A stretch of 57,685 nucleotides of DNA from Hydrogenophaga sp. (GCF_018780385.1 NZ_JADMJO010000103.1:1-57685); one strand, 5' to 3'; numbered from the stretch's first letter, positions 42,220-57,413 are shown. Numbers and translations are program-made. The notes: generated by a model not told the origin, from the sequence alone.

Positions 42220-42933
42220 TCAGCGGACCGGGGAGGTGGATTCCGCCTCGGCCCGGGCACTGGCCGGGACTTCCACAGTGTCGCCCCCTGCGGCCGCGGG
42301 CGCTGGCGGTCGGTCGATCTCGGCGCGATGGGGGACCTCGATCCGGTCCCGAACCTCGATGGTCCATTCCCGCTGGTTGCCCACACCGATCTGGAACGGC
42401 CGCGGCAACAAGGACAGGTCGAGGCGAAAGGCAAAGTCGACGTAGTGGCTTTCGTCAGCTGGCAGCCGCGTGGCCTCGACGATCTTCCACCGTGTGACTC
42501 GGGCCACCCCGGCCAGGGCATCGCCCAGTGAGTCGTAGTTCTGGTGCAAGGCGTATTGCAAGCCGGCCCCACCGGCGCTGGCGCCTGCGTCGTTCGCCAG
42601 GCTCACACGCCAGCGACGGGTGAGCGGCTGGTAGGCCAGACGCAAGGTGCGGGTGACGCTGGCCACGCGGCGATCGGCCCAGTACCAGCGCTCGCGGTAG
42701 ACATCGGCCTGCCAGACGAAATACAGCGGCACCGACTTGAGCAGCGCCTCCTCCACCACCTGGTCGGGAGACAGTTCCATGCGTCCCGAGAGGTACAGCG
42801 CCTCGGGCGTGCGCTGCAGGTTGAGCTGGTACACCTGCGGTTTCTGGGCCTGCGCCTGGCCCAGGATGCCCAAGGTGAGCACCCACAGACCCACGAGCCT
42901 GGTCACCCACAAAACGATTCTCCAACGGCTCAT
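42220..42933 (-). CDS. DUF4390 family exported protein
   Basis: 237 residues from ATG 42933; the open frame extends upstream into the rsmB end but that part is out of frame with any known protein. Signal sequence about 1-30 (RIVLWVTRLVGLWVLTLGIL, then GQAQAQ). The mature part has LNLQRTPEALYLSGRMELSP and WYWADRRVASVTRTLRLAYQPLTRRW, as in DUF4390 proteins always found next to ntrY in Betaproteobacteria. Its role is unknown; it may be a periplasmic accessory to the kinase. A proline-rich tail ends the protein. Confidence 0.8.
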   Translation of the reverse strand: MSRWRIVLWVTRLVGLWVLTLGILGQAQAQKPQVYQLNLQRTPEALYLSGRMELSPDQVVEEALLKSVPLYFVWQADVYRERWYWADRRVASVTRTLRLAYQPLTRRWRVSLANDAGASAGGAGLQYALHQNYDSLGDALAGVARVTRWKIVEATRLPADESHYVDFAFRLDLSLLPRPFQIGVGNQREWTIEVRDRIEVPHRAEIDRPPAPAAAGGDTVEVPASARAEAESTSPVR

Positions 42934-42967
42934 GTCACCCACCCACCGCGTCTGGCGCGGTGACAGT

Positions 42968-44350
42968 TCAAGGCTGGGCCTTGTCGATGCAGGTGTAAAA
43001 AAATCCGTCATATCCACCCAACGGATTGTCGTTGAACTGTCCCTGTGGGGCGGCCGAACCGGGCAGCAAATGGCCCGGAGAGGGCCGATGCACTGCATTG
43101 GTGTGGCGCTCAAGGAACGCTTGGACCTGTTCGGCCCCTTCAGCGCGGAACACGGAACAGGTGGCGTAGACCAGACGCCCCCCCGGTTTGAGCATCGGCC
43201 AGAGTGCCTCCAGCAAACCGCGTTGCACTTTGACCAGTTGGTCGACGTCGCTGGCGCGACGCAACCAGCGCACATCGGGATGGCGGCGCACGATGCCGGA
43301 GGCGGTGCAGGGGGCATCGAGCAGGATGGCGTCGAATGGCCGGCCGTCCCACCAGGTGGCGGGCTTGCCAGCATCGGCGCAGCGCACCTCGGCGCTCAGC
43401 CCCAGGCGCTTCAAGGCGTCATCGACGCGTTCGCAGCGGCGTGCGTCCACGTCCAGGGCCAGCAGGCTCATGTCGGCGCGCTCCAGCAAGTGGGCGGTCT
43501 TGCCGCCGGGTGCGGCGCAGGCATCCAACACACGGTGCTCGGTGCTCAAGTTCTGGCCGTCCAGCAGCAGCGTCGCTGCCAGCTGCGCCGCAGCGTCCTG
43601 CACCGAGCAGTGGCCTTGTGCAAAGCCGGGCAGGCGTTCAACCGGTTGGGGAGCGTCGAGCACCAGCCCATCGTCGCCCACGGGGGTGGAGGCCACGCCG
43701 ATCGCTTGCAAATCCAGTTGGTAGGCAGCACGCTCGACCCGGCGGCGGTTGACCCGCAGCGTCATGGGACCGGGCTGGTTGTTGGCCGTCAGGATGGCTT
43801 CCCAATGCGCGGGATGATCGCGCTGCAAGCGCTCGATCCACCACAGCGGGTGGTTCCAGCGCGCCACCGGCTGGCGCATGGCTGCGGCCATCAGCGTCGG
43901 GCGTTCGCGCAGGAAACGGCGCAAACAGGCATTGATGAACGCCGCCTGCCGCGCGGTGCCGCGGTCCTGCCGCGCCGCGTCCACCGCCTGGTTGACCACC
44001 GTGTGGGCGGCATAGTGCAGGCCACTCGACGAACCCGCCTCGACGTCTTCCAGCATCAAGCTCAACGCGCTGCACAGCAAGGCCTGAACCGCAGCGTCGG
44101 GCTTGCGTTGCACCAGTTGCTCGACCAACGCGCGGGCCGTGCCCAGGTGGCGCAACACATGGAAAGTGAGTGCCTGCACGCCCGGGCGAAGCTCGGACGC
44201 CACCTGCGGCAACACGTCGCTGAGCGACTGCCCCTGCTCCACGGCCTGCACACAACGCGCGGTCTGGCGCAACTGGGTGGCGAGGCTGGGCCCCAAGGGT
44301 GCGCCGGGTGGACGCGAGGCGGGTTGGGAAGAAGCGGCCGAAGCGGTCAA
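42968..44350 (-). CDS. rsmB: 16S rRNA (cytosine-967 C5) methyltransferase RsmB
   Basis: 460 residues with a TTG start at 44350; a stop codon lies directly upstream in frame, and the next possible starts remove family sequence. N-terminal NusB-like RNA-binding domain (about 25-160), then the SAM-dependent domain: LDACAAPGGKTAHLLE, ALDVDARRCER, and the two catalytic cysteines in DAPCTASGIVRRHPDVRW and VYATCSVF. It modifies C967 of 16S rRNA. In the order lemA-M48-rsmB-DUF4390-ntrYX, all leftward. Confidence 0.92.
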   Translation of the reverse strand: MTASAASSQPASRPPGAPLGPSLATQLRQTARCVQAVEQGQSLSDVLPQVASELRPGVQALTFHVLRHLGTARALVEQLVQRKPDAAVQALLCSALSLMLEDVEAGSSSGLHYAAHTVVNQAVDAARQDRGTARQAAFINACLRRFLRERPTLMAAAMRQPVARWNHPLWWIERLQRDHPAHWEAILTANNQPGPMTLRVNRRRVERAAYQLDLQAIGVASTPVGDDGLVLDAPQPVERLPGFAQGHCSVQDAAAQLAATLLLDGQNLSTEHRVLDACAAPGGKTAHLLERADMSLLALDVDARRCERVDDALKRLGLSAEVRCADAGKPATWWDGRPFDAILLDAPCTASGIVRRHPDVRWLRRASDVDQLVKVQRGLLEALWPMLKPGGRLVYATCSVFRAEGAEQVQAFLERHTNAVHRPSPGHLLPGSAAPQGQFNDNPLGGYDGFFYTCIDKAQP

Positions 44351-44417
44351 TCAGGTTCCGGGCAAAAGGTGGGTGGGACCGGTGAGGGTACCAGCACAAC
44401 CCGCCGGTGAGGTCACC

Positions 44418-45476
44418 TCAGACCAAGGTCCAGCCGGGGGCCTCGGCGTCGGGGGCAGTGGCTGGCAGGACGGCCTCGGGCTCTGTCTCGCGTTGCAGTG
44501 GCAGCGGGCCCAGGCTGCGGCCGTAGATCCGGCGGATCCGCTCGGTGAGCGGCGGATGGGAATCAAACCAGCCTGCGACCTTGCCCGACTCGTTGGCCAC
44601 CAGCAGCATGTGCTGCACCACCGAACCCACGGCGCGCGTTTCCACGCCCTCGCTCTGCTGGGTCAGGATCTTGCGCAGCACGCCGCCGAGACCATCACGG
44701 CTGCGCGTCCACTGCACCGCGCGGGCGTCGGCCAGGTGCTCACGCTGGCGGGAAACAGCGGCCTGCAAGGCATGCCCGGCCACCCAGCCCAGCCAGCCTG
44801 CGGCCATGATGGCCAGCCCGATGAGCGAGGCGGCCATGCGCCGGTCCTGGGTGTCCGGCTCGAACAGGGTCTGCCCCATGCGGTAGAGCATCTCCAGACC
44901 GAACACCATGCCGACCAGGCGCATGTTCAGGCGCGTGTCGCCCTCGCCGATGTGACTGAACTCGTGCGCCACCAACCCCTGCAATTCGTCGCGCGTGAGG
45001 TGGTCAAGCGCGCCCTGGGTGACCGCCACCACCGCGTCGTCTTCGTCCCAGCCGGCTGCGAACGCATTGATGCCCTGGTCGCGTGCCACCACCATGGCTT
45101 GTGGCCTTTTCACGTTGGAAGAAATGGCCATCTCATCAACGATGTTGCAAAACCGCTGCTCGTCAAAGCTGCCGGAAGGCTGCGCCAGCCGCGCGCCCAG
45201 TTGCTCGGCCAGGCGCATGCCACCGCCCTCGCTCAGGCGCGACGTTTCCACCCACCACCCCCCCAGCACAAAGAGCAGGGTGACACCGGTGTTGACCGCA
45301 AAGAAATGGCGCGGGTAAGTCAGCGCGCCCGGCATCCAGAAACCCCAGGTCAGGCCCCAGGCCAGCGCCAGGGAGGCGTTGACCGCCACCACCAGCAGCA
45401 CCACGGTCAAGCCGAAGGCCAGCAACAGACGCGTGGTCTCACCCCGTGCTTCGCGCTGGAATTCGAAGAACCGCAT
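44418..45476 (-). CDS. M48 family membrane metalloprotease (HtpX-like)
   Basis: 352 residues with four to five membrane helices (about 15-40, 65-95, 190-240). Zinc site HEFSH (VAHEFSHIGEGD) with the third ligand Glu downstream in the usual region, and the HPPLTERIRRIYG motif near the C-terminus. HtpX-type peptidases act on misfolded membrane proteins. It is longer at the C-terminus than E. coli HtpX. The lemA gene directly upstream is a frequent partner of this M48 group. Confidence 0.87.
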   Translation of the reverse strand: MRFFEFQREARGETTRLLLAFGLTVVLLVVAVNASLALAWGLTWGFWMPGALTYPRHFFAVNTGVTLLFVLGGWWVETSRLSEGGGMRLAEQLGARLAQPSGSFDEQRFCNIVDEMAISSNVKRPQAMVVARDQGINAFAAGWDEDDAVVAVTQGALDHLTRDELQGLVAHEFSHIGEGDTRLNMRLVGMVFGLEMLYRMGQTLFEPDTQDRRMAASLIGLAIMAAGWLGWVAGHALQAAVSRQREHLADARAVQWTRSRDGLGGVLRKILTQQSEGVETRAVGSVVQHMLLVANESGKVAGWFDSHPPLTERIRRIYGRSLGPLPLQRETEPEAVLPATAPDAEAPGWTLV

Positions 45477-45503
45477 GGCCAGGCCAGGCTACGGATCGCA
45501 GGG

Positions 45504-46097
45504 TCAGATCTCGATACGGAGAGTCTGACGCTCGGCTTCACTGGTGGTTGATTCGAGCATGGCCTGCGGCAGGAAACCGAACAGGCGCGCCACGATCAGC
45601 GCAGGAAACTGTGCGGCGGCATCGTTGAACTCGAGCACATTGTCGTTGTAGGCTTGGCGCGCAAAGCCGATGCGGTTTTCGGTGCTGGAGAGCTCTTCGC
45701 TGAGCTCGCGCATGGTCTGGTCGGCTTTGAGATCGGGGTAGGCCTCGGCCACGGCGAACAGCCGGCCCAACGCGCCACCGAGCAACTGCTCGGCACCTGC
45801 GAGCGCACCCAGCGCGCCCGCGTTGAGCGGGCTGGTGGCCGCAGTCTGTTCGGCGGTGCGGGCCTGGTTGCGAGCGGCGATCACGGCCTCCAGCGTCTGC
45901 GACTCGTGCGCGAGGTACTTGCGCGCCACTTCCACCAGGTTGGGAATCAGGTCGTAACGGCGCTTGAGCTGCACGTCGATCTGACCGAAGGCGTTGGCAA
46001 TGCCGTTCTTCAACCGCACCAGGCGGTTGTAGGCACCGACACCCCAGAAGAACACCACCAGACCCACGGCCAGAATGACCCACAGCGAAACGGACAT
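45504..46097 (-). CDS. lemA: LemA family protein
   Basis: 197 residues from ATG 46097 with AAGGAG eight bases upstream. One N-terminal membrane helix (residues 5-25), then the long helical LemA domain: YNRLVRLKNGIANAFGQIDVQLKRRYDLIPNL, with EVARKYLAHESQTL and STENRIGFARQAYND. LemA proteins are membrane-anchored with the helical part outside the cytoplasm; function unsettled. Adjacent to an M48 peptidase gene, its usual partner. Confidence 0.9.
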   Translation of the reverse strand: MSVSLWVILAVGLVVFFWGVGAYNRLVRLKNGIANAFGQIDVQLKRRYDLIPNLVEVARKYLAHESQTLEAVIAARNQARTAEQTAATSPLNAGALGALAGAEQLLGGALGRLFAVAEAYPDLKADQTMRELSEELSSTENRIGFARQAYNDNVLEFNDAAAQFPALIVARLFGFLPQAMLESTTSEAERQTLRIEI

Positions 46098-46189
46098 GTT
46101 CGGAACTCCTTGTATGCGACCCCCGCCCCCCCGGCAGGCGGGGCCAATATACCTGCGGCACACCGCGTGCGCGCGAGACATCACCATGA

Positions 46190-46223
46190 AAAAAGCCCCC
46201 GGTCGGATGACCGGGGGCTTTTT
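46190..46223 (-). terminator. strong intrinsic terminator after rpoC
   Basis: A perfect 15-bp stem (AAAAAGCCCCCGGTC, 46190-46204, with its complement 46209-46223) with a four-base loop; the end of the stem is a T run in both directions. It closes the rpl-rpoBC transcript and is 92 bases upstream of the lemA start. Confidence 0.93.
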
Positions 46224-46248
46224 GTAAGCCAGCGGGAAAGCTGACCAG

Positions 46249-46322
46249 AAACACCGCGGAACCGGCTCCGCCGGGCCGCAGGTGTTGCCCCCTTCAGGGG
46301 GTGGCGCGCAGCGCCGCGGGGG
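46249..46322 (-). repeat. dispersed GC-rich repeat, copy C
   Basis: Reverse complement contains CCCCCtgaaGGGGG, then AACACCTG, GGCGGAGCCGG and CCGCGGTGTTTCTGG, in the same order as at 20660-20741. It sits between rpoC and its terminator, in the same strand direction as rpoC. Confidence 0.72.
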
Positions 46323-46328
46323 TGAGCC

Positions 46329-49300
46329 TCATTCCGCGGATTCGTTGGTGCTCGACGCGTCGGCTTGCTCGGCCTGATCAGCCGCCAGCGACACGGCATC
46401 GGCCTCGGCGATGGCACGGCGCTCTTCGTCGTCCATCTTCTCCTTGACCTTGCGCGCCTCGTGGTAGGCCATGCCGGTACCGGCCGGGATCAGACGACCC
46501 ACGATCACGTTTTCCTTCAGACCACGCAGCTCGTCGCGCTTGCCCATGATGGCCGCCTCGGTCAGCACCCGGGTGGTTTCCTGGAAGGAAGCCGCCGAGA
46601 TGAAGGAGTCGGTCGACAGCGAAGCCTTGGTGATGCCCAGCAGGATGTTGCTGAACACCGCCGGCAGCTTGCCATCGGCACGCAGTGCGTCGTTGGTGTT
46701 GAGGATCTCCGAACGCTCGACCTGTTCACCGGCGATGTAGTTCGAATCACCCACGCTGTCCACGACCACGCGGCGCAGCATCTGGCGAACGATCACCTCG
46801 ATGTGCTTGTCGTTGATCTTCACGCCCTGCAGGCGGTAGACGTCCTGGACTTCGTCAACGATGTAGCGAGCCAGCTCTTCCATGCCCAGCAGGCGCAGGA
46901 TGTCCTGTGGATCGGCCGGGCCGTCCACCACGCTCTCGCCCTTGTTGACCACCTGGCCTTCGTGCACCAGGATGTTCTTCTCCTTGGGGATGAGGTCGTC
47001 CCACACCTTGCCTTCGGGGTCGGTGATCTGCAGGCGAACCTTGCCCTTGGTCTCCTTGCCGAACGACACGGTGCCGGTCATCTCGGCCAGCATGCCCTTG
47101 TCTTTCGGGCTGCGGGCTTCGAACAGCTCGGCCACACGCGGCAGACCGCCGGTGATGTCGCGCGTCTTCTGGCCTTCGACCGGGATGCGGGCCAGCACTT
47201 CGCCTGGGCCCACGTCCATGCCGTCGCGCACCTGGATCAGCGAGCCGATCTGGAAGCCGATGGTCACCGAGTGGTCGGTGCCCGGGATCTTCACTTCGTT
47301 GCCCGAACCGTCGATCAGCTTGACCTGTGGACGCACCACCTTGGCCACGCCGCGGCGCTTCGGATCGATCACCACCAGCGTGGACAGGCCGGTCACTTCG
47401 TCGACCTGCTTGGCCACGGTGAGGCCTTCTTCGACGTTCTCGAAACGCACCTGACCGGCGAATTCCGTGATGATCGGGCGGGTCAGCGGGTCCCAGTTCG
47501 CCAGGATGGCGCCGGCCTTGATGCTCTGGTCGGCCTTGATCGACAGAATGGCGCCGTACGGCACCTTGTGGCGCTCGCGCTCGCGACCGTGTTCGTCGTG
47601 GATGATGATTTCGCCGGAACGCGAGATCACCACCAGTTCGCCCTTGGTGTTGGTCACGTAGCGCATGGTGGCGTTGAAGCCGATCACGCCGCTGGACTTG
47701 GCTTCCACGCTGGAGGCCACCGCCGCACGCGACGCCGCACCACCGATGTGGAAGGTGCGCATGGTCAGCTGCGTGCCGGGTTCGCCGATGGACTGCGCGG
47801 CGATCACGCCGACCGCTTCACCGATGTTCACCAGACCACCACGGCCCAGATCGCGGCCGTAGCACTTGGCGCAGATGCCGAAACGGGTTTCGCAGGTCAG
47901 TGCGGTGCGTACTTTCACTTCGTCAACCGCGGCGGTTTCCAGCACGTCGAGCATGTCCTCGTCGAGCATCTCGCCAGCGGGCACCAGCAGCGCACGCGTT
48001 TCGGGGTGAATCACTTCCTCGGCCGTGGTGCGGCCCAGGATGCGGTCGCGCAACGACTCGATGACTTCACCGCCTTCAACGATGGCGCGCATCAGCGTGC
48101 CGTTGGTGGTGCCGCAGTCCTGGGTGTTGACCACCAAGTCCTGCGTCACGTCCACCAGGCGGCGCGTGAGGTAGCCCGAGTTGGCGGTCTTCAGCGCCGT
48201 GTCGGCCAGGCCTTTACGAGCGCCGTGGGTCGAGATGAAGTACTGCAACACATTGAGACCCTCACGGAAGTTCGCCGTGATGGGGGTCTCGATGATGGAG
48301 CCGTCGGGCTTGGCCATCAGGCCGCGCATGCCGGCGAGCTGGCGGATCTGCGCAGCAGAGCCACGCGCTCCCGAGTCGGCCATCATGTAGATGGAGTTGA
48401 ACGACTCCTGGTCCACTTCCTTGCCGTGGCGGTCGGTGGTCTTCTGCTTGGCCAACTGGGCCATCATGACCTTGGAGATCTCGTCACCGGCCTTGCCCCA
48501 GATGTCCACCACCTTGTTGTAGCGCTCGCCCGCGGTCACCAGACCGGAAGCGTACTGCTGGGCGATTTCCTTCACCTCGTTTTCGGCGCGGTCGATGATG
48601 GCCGGCTTCTCCTTGGGCACAAGCATGTCGTCCACGGCGATCGAGATACCGGCGCGCGTGGCCAGACGGAAGCCGTTTTGCAGCAGCTTGTCGGCGAACA
48701 CCACGGTTTCCTTCAGGCCGCACTTGCGGAACGAGGTGTTGATCAGGCGCGAGATTTCCTTCTTCTTCAGCGCCTTGTTCAGCACTTCAAAAGGCAGGCC
48801 ACGCGGCAGGATCTCGGAGAGCAGCGCGCGGCCCACGGTGGTGTCCACCAGCGTGGTCGACGGCGTCCACTCACCCGTGGCCTTGTCCAGCGTCTGCTGG
48901 GTCAGGCGCACGCTGATCTTGGCGGTGATTTCCACCACCGCGTTGTCCAGCGCGCGCTGCAGCTCGGACAGATCGGCAAAGATCATGCCCTCGCCCTTGG
49001 CGTTGATGCGCTCGCGGGTGGCGTAGTACAGACCCAGCACCACGTCTTGCGACGGCACGATGGAAGGCTCGCCGTTGGCCGGGAACAGAATGTTGTTCGA
49101 GGCCAGCATCAGGGTGCGCGCTTCGATCTGCGCTTCCACCGACAGCGGCACGTGAACGGCCATCTGGTCACCGTCAAAGTCGGCGTTGAAGGCCGCGCAG
49201 ACGAGTGGATGCAGCTGGATCGCCTTGCCTTCGATCAGGATGGGCTCAAACGCCTGGATGCCCAGGCGGTGCAGCGTCGGTGCGCGGTTCAGCATCACCG

Positions 49301-50552
49301 GGTGCTCTTTGATCACCTCTTCCAGGATGTCCCACACCACGGGCGTGCCGGCTTCAACTTCCTTCTTCGCGGCCTTGATGGTGGTCGCGATGCCCATGGC
49401 TTCCAGGCGCGAGAAGATGAAAGGCTTGAACAGCTCGAGCGCCATCAGCTTGGGCAGGCCGCACTGGTGCAGCTTGAGCGTTGGGCCGACCACGATGACC
49501 GAACGGCCCGAGTAGTCGACGCGCTTGCCCAGCAAGTTCTGGCGGAAACGACCGCTCTTGCCCTTGATCATGTCGGCCAGCGACTTCAGGGCGCGCTTGT
49601 TGGCGCCCGTCATGGCCTTGCCACGGCGGCCGTTGTCCAGCAGCGAGTCGACCGCTTCCTGCAGCATGCGCTTTTCGTTGCGCGCGATGATCTCAGGGGC
49701 CTTCAGCTCCAGCAGGCGACGCAAACGCGAGTTGCGGTTGATGACGCGGCGATACAGGTCGTTCAGGTCGGAGGTCGCGAAGCGGCCGCCGTCCAGCGGC
49801 ACCAGCGGACGCAGGTCCGGCGGCAGCACGGGCAGCACGTCGAGCACCATCCACTCGGGCTTGATGCCCGACTTCTTGAAGGCTTCCAGCACCTTCAGGC
49901 GCTTGGCGTTCTTCTTGATCTTGAGTTCGGAGCCGGTCAGGTCGTTGCGCAGCTTCTCGATCTCGATGTCGAGGTCGATGGCTTGCAGCAGTTCCTTGAT
50001 GCCTTCGGCGCCCATCTTGGCCACGAACTCGTCGCCGAATTCCTTGCGCTTGGCGTCAAAGTCGTCCTCGGACATGATGCCGAACTTCTTCAGCGGGGTC
50101 ATGCCAGGGTCGGTCACCACGTAGGCTTCGAAATACAGCACGCGTTCGATATCGCGCAGCGTCATGTCCAGGATCAGGCCCAGACGCGATGGCAGCGATT
50201 TCAGGAACCAGATGTGGGCGCAAGGCGCGGCCAGATCGATGTGACCCATGCGCTCGCGACGCACCTTGGTCTGCGTGACTTCAACGCCGCACTTCTCGCA
50301 GATGACACCGCGGTGCTTGAGGCGCTTGTACTTGCCGCACAGGCATTCGTAGTCCTTGATGGGGCCAAAAATCTTGGCGCAGAACAGGCCGTCGCGTTCG
50401 GGCTTGAACGTGCGGTAGTTGATGGTCTCGGGCTTCTTGACTTCACCGAAGGACCACGAGCGGATTTTTTCCGGCGAGGCCAGACCGATGCGGATCGCAT
50501 CGAAATGTTCGTCGGGCGTGAACTGCTTGAACAGGTCGAGCAAAGATTTCAT
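46329..50552 (-). CDS. rpoC: RNA polymerase beta' subunit
   Basis: 1407 residues, full length for the family. It forms the catalytic side of the polymerase cleft. Seen: N-terminal zinc ribbon ([19 protein letters not shown], near 70-88), the active-site magnesium motif [12 protein letters not shown] (about 460), the bridge-helix and trigger-loop region ([19 protein letters not shown]), and the second zinc site ([16 protein letters not shown], about 895-910). The start follows GGAAAGAG. It is 23 bases after the rpoB stop, and the transcript ends at the terminator at 46190-46223. Confidence 0.98.
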   Translation of the reverse strand: MKSLLDLFKQFTPDEHFDAIRIGLASPEKIRSWSFGEVKKPETINYRTFKPERDGLFCAKIFGPIKDYECLCGKYKRLKHRGVICEKCGVEVTQTKVRRERMGHIDLAAPCAHIWFLKSLPSRLGLILDMTLRDIERVLYFEAYVVTDPGMTPLKKFGIMSEDDFDAKRKEFGDEFVAKMGAEGIKELLQAIDLDIEIEKLRNDLTGSELKIKKNAKRLKVLEAFKKSGIKPEWMVLDVLPVLPPDLRPLVPLDGGRFATSDLNDLYRRVINRNSRLRRLLELKAPEIIARNEKRMLQEAVDSLLDNGRRGKAMTGANKRALKSLADMIKGKSGRFRQNLLGKRVDYSGRSVIVVGPTLKLHQCGLPKLMALELFKPFIFSRLEAMGIATTIKAAKKEVEAGTPVVWDILEEVIKEHPVMLNRAPTLHRLGIQAFEPILIEGKAIQLHPLVCAAFNADFDGDQMAVHVPLSVEAQIEARTLMLASNNILFPANGEPSIVPSQDVVLGLYYATRERINAKGEGMIFADLSELQRALDNAVVEITAKISVRLTQQTLDKATGEWTPSTTLVDTTVGRALLSEILPRGLPFEVLNKALKKKEISRLINTSFRKCGLKETVVFADKLLQNGFRLATRAGISIAVDDMLVPKEKPAIIDRAENEVKEIAQQYASGLVTAGERYNKVVDIWGKAGDEISKVMMAQLAKQKTTDRHGKEVDQESFNSIYMMADSGARGSAAQIRQLAGMRGLMAKPDGSIIETPITANFREGLNVLQYFISTHGARKGLADTALKTANSGYLTRRLVDVTQDLVVNTQDCGTTNGTLMRAIVEGGEVIESLRDRILGRTTAEEVIHPETRALLVPAGEMLDEDMLDVLETAAVDEVKVRTALTCETRFGICAKCYGRDLGRGGLVNIGEAVGVIAAQSIGEPGTQLTMRTFHIGGAASRAAVASSVEAKSSGVIGFNATMRYVTNTKGELVVISRSGEIIIHDEHGRERERHKVPYGAILSIKADQSIKAGAILANWDPLTRPIITEFAGQVRFENVEEGLTVAKQVDEVTGLSTLVVIDPKRRGVAKVVRPQVKLIDGSGNEVKIPGTDHSVTIGFQIGSLIQVRDGMDVGPGEVLARIPVEGQKTRDITGGLPRVAELFEARSPKDKGMLAEMTGTVSFGKETKGKVRLQITDPEGKVWDDLIPKEKNILVHEGQVVNKGESVVDGPADPQDILRLLGMEELARYIVDEVQDVYRLQGVKINDKHIEVIVRQMLRRVVVDSVGDSNYIAGEQVERSEILNTNDALRADGKLPAVFSNILLGITKASLSTDSFISAASFQETTRVLTEAAIMGKRDELRGLKENVIVGRLIPAGTGMAYHEARKVKEKMDDEERRAIAEADAVSLAADQAEQADASSTNESAE

Positions 50553-50575
50553 GTGACTCTTTCCTTTTCGGTGAA

Positions 50576-54700
<4,125 letters not shown>

Positions 54701-55006
54701 GAGATCTCCGGGCTTGAGGTCTGCGGCGACTGTCTTGCCTACCAGGAGGACAGATTCCTGGTGGCTTTCTTGGTGGCTGGCCTCTACCAACCATTGGCGG
54801 ACGGCCTGTGCATTGCACACAGGCCCGAACCAAGTCGTTTTCTGCAGTCGGGGTCAGAAAACACTGGGAAAGGGACTGCATCAGTCCATTTCCCGGTGTT
54901 TCTCTAAAACACTTCGCCAGTGCCGAAGGCGCTGACGAGGGTGTGCTCTGAAAGCACAGAAGGCTGGAGGCCCTTTCGGGCGCTCCAGCCTCGGGACTCG
55001 AGCGAA
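54701..55006 (-). promoter_or_regulatory. rplL-rpoB spacer with attenuator-like hairpin
   Basis: 306 bases without a gene. A strong stem, AGGCTGGAG (54961-54969) with CTCCAGCCT (54983-54991) and an inner CCC/GGG stem, lies 16 bases after the rplL stop. No T run follows on the transcript, so it is likely a partial terminator or RNase III site lowering rpoBC expression relative to the ribosomal-protein genes, as in E. coli. The rest is unstructured to the eye. Confidence 0.6.
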
Positions 55007-55381
55007 TTACTTCAGCTCGGCCTTGGCGCCGGCATCCACCAGCTTCTTCATGGCTGCTTCGGCGTCGGCCTTGGCAATGCCTTCTTTCACGTTCTTCGGT
55101 GCGCCATCGACCAGGTCTTTGGCTTCTTTCAGGCCCAGACCGGTGATTTCGCGAACGGCCTTGATGACCGAGACCTTGTTGGCGCCGGCTTCGAGCAGCA
55201 CGACGTTGAATTCGGTCTTCTCTTCAGCAACAGCAGCAGCACCGCCACCACCGGCTGCGGGGGCGGCCATGGCGGCTGCGCTCACGCCAAACTTCTCTTC
55301 GATGGCTTTCACCAGGTCGTTGAGTTCCATGACCGTCATGCTGTCCAGCGCGGTCAAAAATGCGTCTTTATCGAATGCCAT
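55007..55381 (-). CDS. rplL: 50S ribosomal protein L7/L12
   Basis: 124 residues. N-terminal dimerisation helices ([26 protein letters not shown]), an Ala/Gly-rich hinge (about 36-55), and the C-terminal factor-binding domain ([38 protein letters not shown]). It forms the stalk that recruits translation factors. ATG preceded by AGGAAA. Separated from rplJ by 42 bases, the normal order. Confidence 0.98.
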   Translation of the reverse strand: MAFDKDAFLTALDSMTVMELNDLVKAIEEKFGVSAAAMAAPAAGGGGAAAVAEEKTEFNVVLLEAGANKVSVIKAVREITGLGLKEAKDLVDGAPKNVKEGIAKADAEAAMKKLVDAGAKAELK

Positions 55382-55423
55382 TTTGATTTCCTAACAATTG
55401 GTTGAACGAACGTACCGCGCCGA

Positions 55424-55948
55424 TCAGGCGGCGGCCGCTTCTTCTGCCGGAGCGGCAGCGCCTTCGCCTTTTTTCGCCGCCAGCGCGCCCAGCACAACGG
55501 CCGTACGCGACATGGGCGACATCAGCAAGCCACACAGCTGAGCCATCAGCACTTCTTTCGAAGGGATGCTTGCGAGCTGTTTCACGCCATTGACGTCCAG
55601 GACTTTGCCTGCATACACACCGGCGCGAATGACCAACTTGTCGTTGGTCTTCGCGAACTCGGCCACCACTTTCGCGGCGGCCACGGCGTCAACAGAAAAT
55701 CCATAGATCAGCGGACCGGTCATCTGGTCGGCGGCCACTTCAAATGCGCTGCCAGCCACCGCACGGCGGGCCAGGGTGTTTTTCAACACGCTCAGGCTCA
55801 CACCGTTGCTGCGGGCTGTGACGCGCAGTTTGTCCATGTTCGCGACCGTGATGCCACGGTATTCCGCCATCACGAGCGTTTGAGCTTTTGCGGCGAGGCT
55901 GGTCACTTCGGAAATGACCGCTTCTTTCTCACTGCGATTCAGACTCAA
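55424..55948 (-). CDS. rplJ: 50S ribosomal protein L10
   Basis: 174 residues. TTG start (55948) with AAGGAG six bases upstream; no ATG fits better. Protein begins with [18 protein letters not shown]; the C-terminal Ala/Glu-rich helix ([19 protein letters not shown]) binds L7/L12 dimers. L10 anchors the stalk and, with L12, represses its own translation. The rare start is compensated by a strong ribosome-binding site. Confidence 0.97.
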   Translation of the reverse strand: MSLNRSEKEAVISEVTSLAAKAQTLVMAEYRGITVANMDKLRVTARSNGVSLSVLKNTLARRAVAGSAFEVAADQMTGPLIYGFSVDAVAAAKVVAEFAKTNDKLVIRAGVYAGKVLDVNGVKQLASIPSKEVLMAQLCGLLMSPMSRTAVVLGALAAKKGEGAAAPAEEAAAA

Positions 55949-56206
55949 GGTCTACTCCTTAAATGTGCCTGCGGTCCTGGGACCTGGGGCACGCCTCATT
56001 GCAGCGATCAACTGTTTCGGAACGGATTCCATCTGCAGCGGGATCGCCATCTGCGTTGGCTTGTCACAATTAAGTCGGACCGCACCCCGAGGGACTTGAT
56101 CCGACACCAACGGTCTTGGATGGCCCCGGGAGCCGTTCATGACGACCGGCCACCGAGCCCACCACACCCGGGCGACCTGAGTCGCCCGAATTCTTTCTCT
56201 CTGCGA
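55949..56206 (-). promoter_or_regulatory. rplJ leader (L10 leader region)
   Basis: The 258 bases between rplA and rplJ are the place where the L10 leader structure bound by L10-L12 is found. A compact stem GGGCGAC/GTCGCCC (56171-56177 with 56182-56188) lies right after rplA. Several further GC-rich pairings are possible; the exact leader fold was not worked out. A promoter for rplJL may lie here, but none stands out. Confidence 0.5.
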
Positions 56207-56902
56207 TTACGCCGAGATGGATTGCATGTCCACGCGAACGCCAACACCCATGGTCGACGACACCGCCACCTTGCGCAGGTACACACCTTTGCTGGTCGCC
56301 GGCTTGGCCTTGGTCAGGGCGTCGAGCAGCGCCACCAGGTTGCCCTGGAGCTTGTCGGCGTCGAACGAACGACGGCCGATCGTGCCGTGCACGATGCCGG
56401 CCTTGTCGACGCGGAACTGGACCTGACCGGCCTTGGCGTTGCGCACGGCCTGGGCAACGTCGGGCGTCACGGTGCCGACCTTCGGGTTGGGCATCAGACC
56501 GCGCGGACCCAGGATCTGACCCAGGGTACCGACGACGCGCATGGCATCCGGCGAGGCAATGACCACGTCGAAGTTCATGTTGCCGGCCTTGATGTCGGCA
56601 GCCAGGTCGTCCATGCCGACGATGTCGGCACCAGCGGCCTTGGCCTCTTCGGCCTTGGCGCCCTGGGCGAACACGGCCACGCGCTTGGTCTTGCCGGTGC
56701 CGTTGGGCATCACGACGGCGCCACGCACCACTTGGTCGGACTTCTTGGCATCCACGCCGAGCTGGACGGCCACGTCGATGGATTCGTCAAACTTGGCGTT
56801 TGCACATTCCTTGATGATGGCGATGGCTTCGGTGAGGGCGTACAGCTTGTTGCTGTCGACCTTGCCTTCGAAGGCTTTCTGTTTTTTGGTCAGCTTGGCC
56901 AT
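56207..56902 (-). CDS. rplA: 50S ribosomal protein L1
   Basis: 231 residues, the normal length. Begins [16 protein letters not shown]; includes [26 protein letters not shown] and [17 protein letters not shown], the L1 signatures. It binds the L1 stalk of 23S rRNA and, in E. coli, represses the L11 operon. It starts directly after the rplK stop (TAA then ATG). Confidence 0.98.
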   Translation of the reverse strand: MAKLTKKQKAFEGKVDSNKLYALTEAIAIIKECANAKFDESIDVAVQLGVDAKKSDQVVRGAVVMPNGTGKTKRVAVFAQGAKAEEAKAAGADIVGMDDLAADIKAGNMNFDVVIASPDAMRVVGTLGQILGPRGLMPNPKVGTVTPDVAQAVRNAKAGQVQFRVDKAGIVHGTIGRRSFDADKLQGNLVALLDALTKAKPATSKGVYLRKVAVSSTMGVGVRVDMQSISA

Positions 56903-57334
56903 TTACACGCCCTCCACAATCACGCCCATCGAGCGGGCCGAACCGGCGATGGTGCGCACGGCTGCGTCCACATCGGCGGCGGTCATGTCTTTCATCTTGG
57001 TCTTGGCGATCTCTTCGAGCTGAGCGCGCGTGATCTTGCCGACCTTGTTCTTGTTGGGCACCGAAGAGCCCTTGTCGAGCTTGATCGCCTTCTTGATCAA
57101 GGTGGTCGCCGGAGGCGTCTTGATGATGAAGGTGAAGCTCTTGTCCGCATAAGCCGTGATCACCACGGGCAGCGGCAGACCTGGTTCAACGCCTTGGGTC
57201 TGGGCGTTGAACGCCTTGCAGAACTCCATGATGTTCAGGCCGCGCTGACCCAGTGCCGGACCGATCGGGGGGGACGGGTTGGCCTTACCAGCTGGCACTT
57301 GCAGCTTGATGAAGCCGACGATTTTTTTCGCCAT
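56903..57334 (-). CDS. rplK: 50S ribosomal protein L11
   Basis: 143 residues. [20 protein letters not shown] then [20 protein letters not shown] is the invariant N-terminal region; the C-terminal half ([24 protein letters not shown]) binds the GTPase centre of 23S rRNA. Start preceded by CAGGAG. Followed without gap by rplA. Confidence 0.98.
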   Translation of the reverse strand: MAKKIVGFIKLQVPAGKANPSPPIGPALGQRGLNIMEFCKAFNAQTQGVEPGLPLPVVITAYADKSFTFIIKTPPATTLIKKAIKLDKGSSVPNKNKVGKITRAQLEEIAKTKMKDMTAADVDAAVRTIAGSARSMGVIVEGV

Positions 57335-57413
57335 TTTTTAGCTCCTGCGAGTGCAGACGGTTGCCACTGTGGACAACCTCCTCGCGGTTGGGGACCCGGA
57401 AAACTTCAACAGC

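Noticed and set aside
54701..54820. 40-residue N-terminal extension of RpoB
   Set aside because: The frame is open, but similarity to RpoB begins at the ATG at 54700, which has a good ribosome-binding site.
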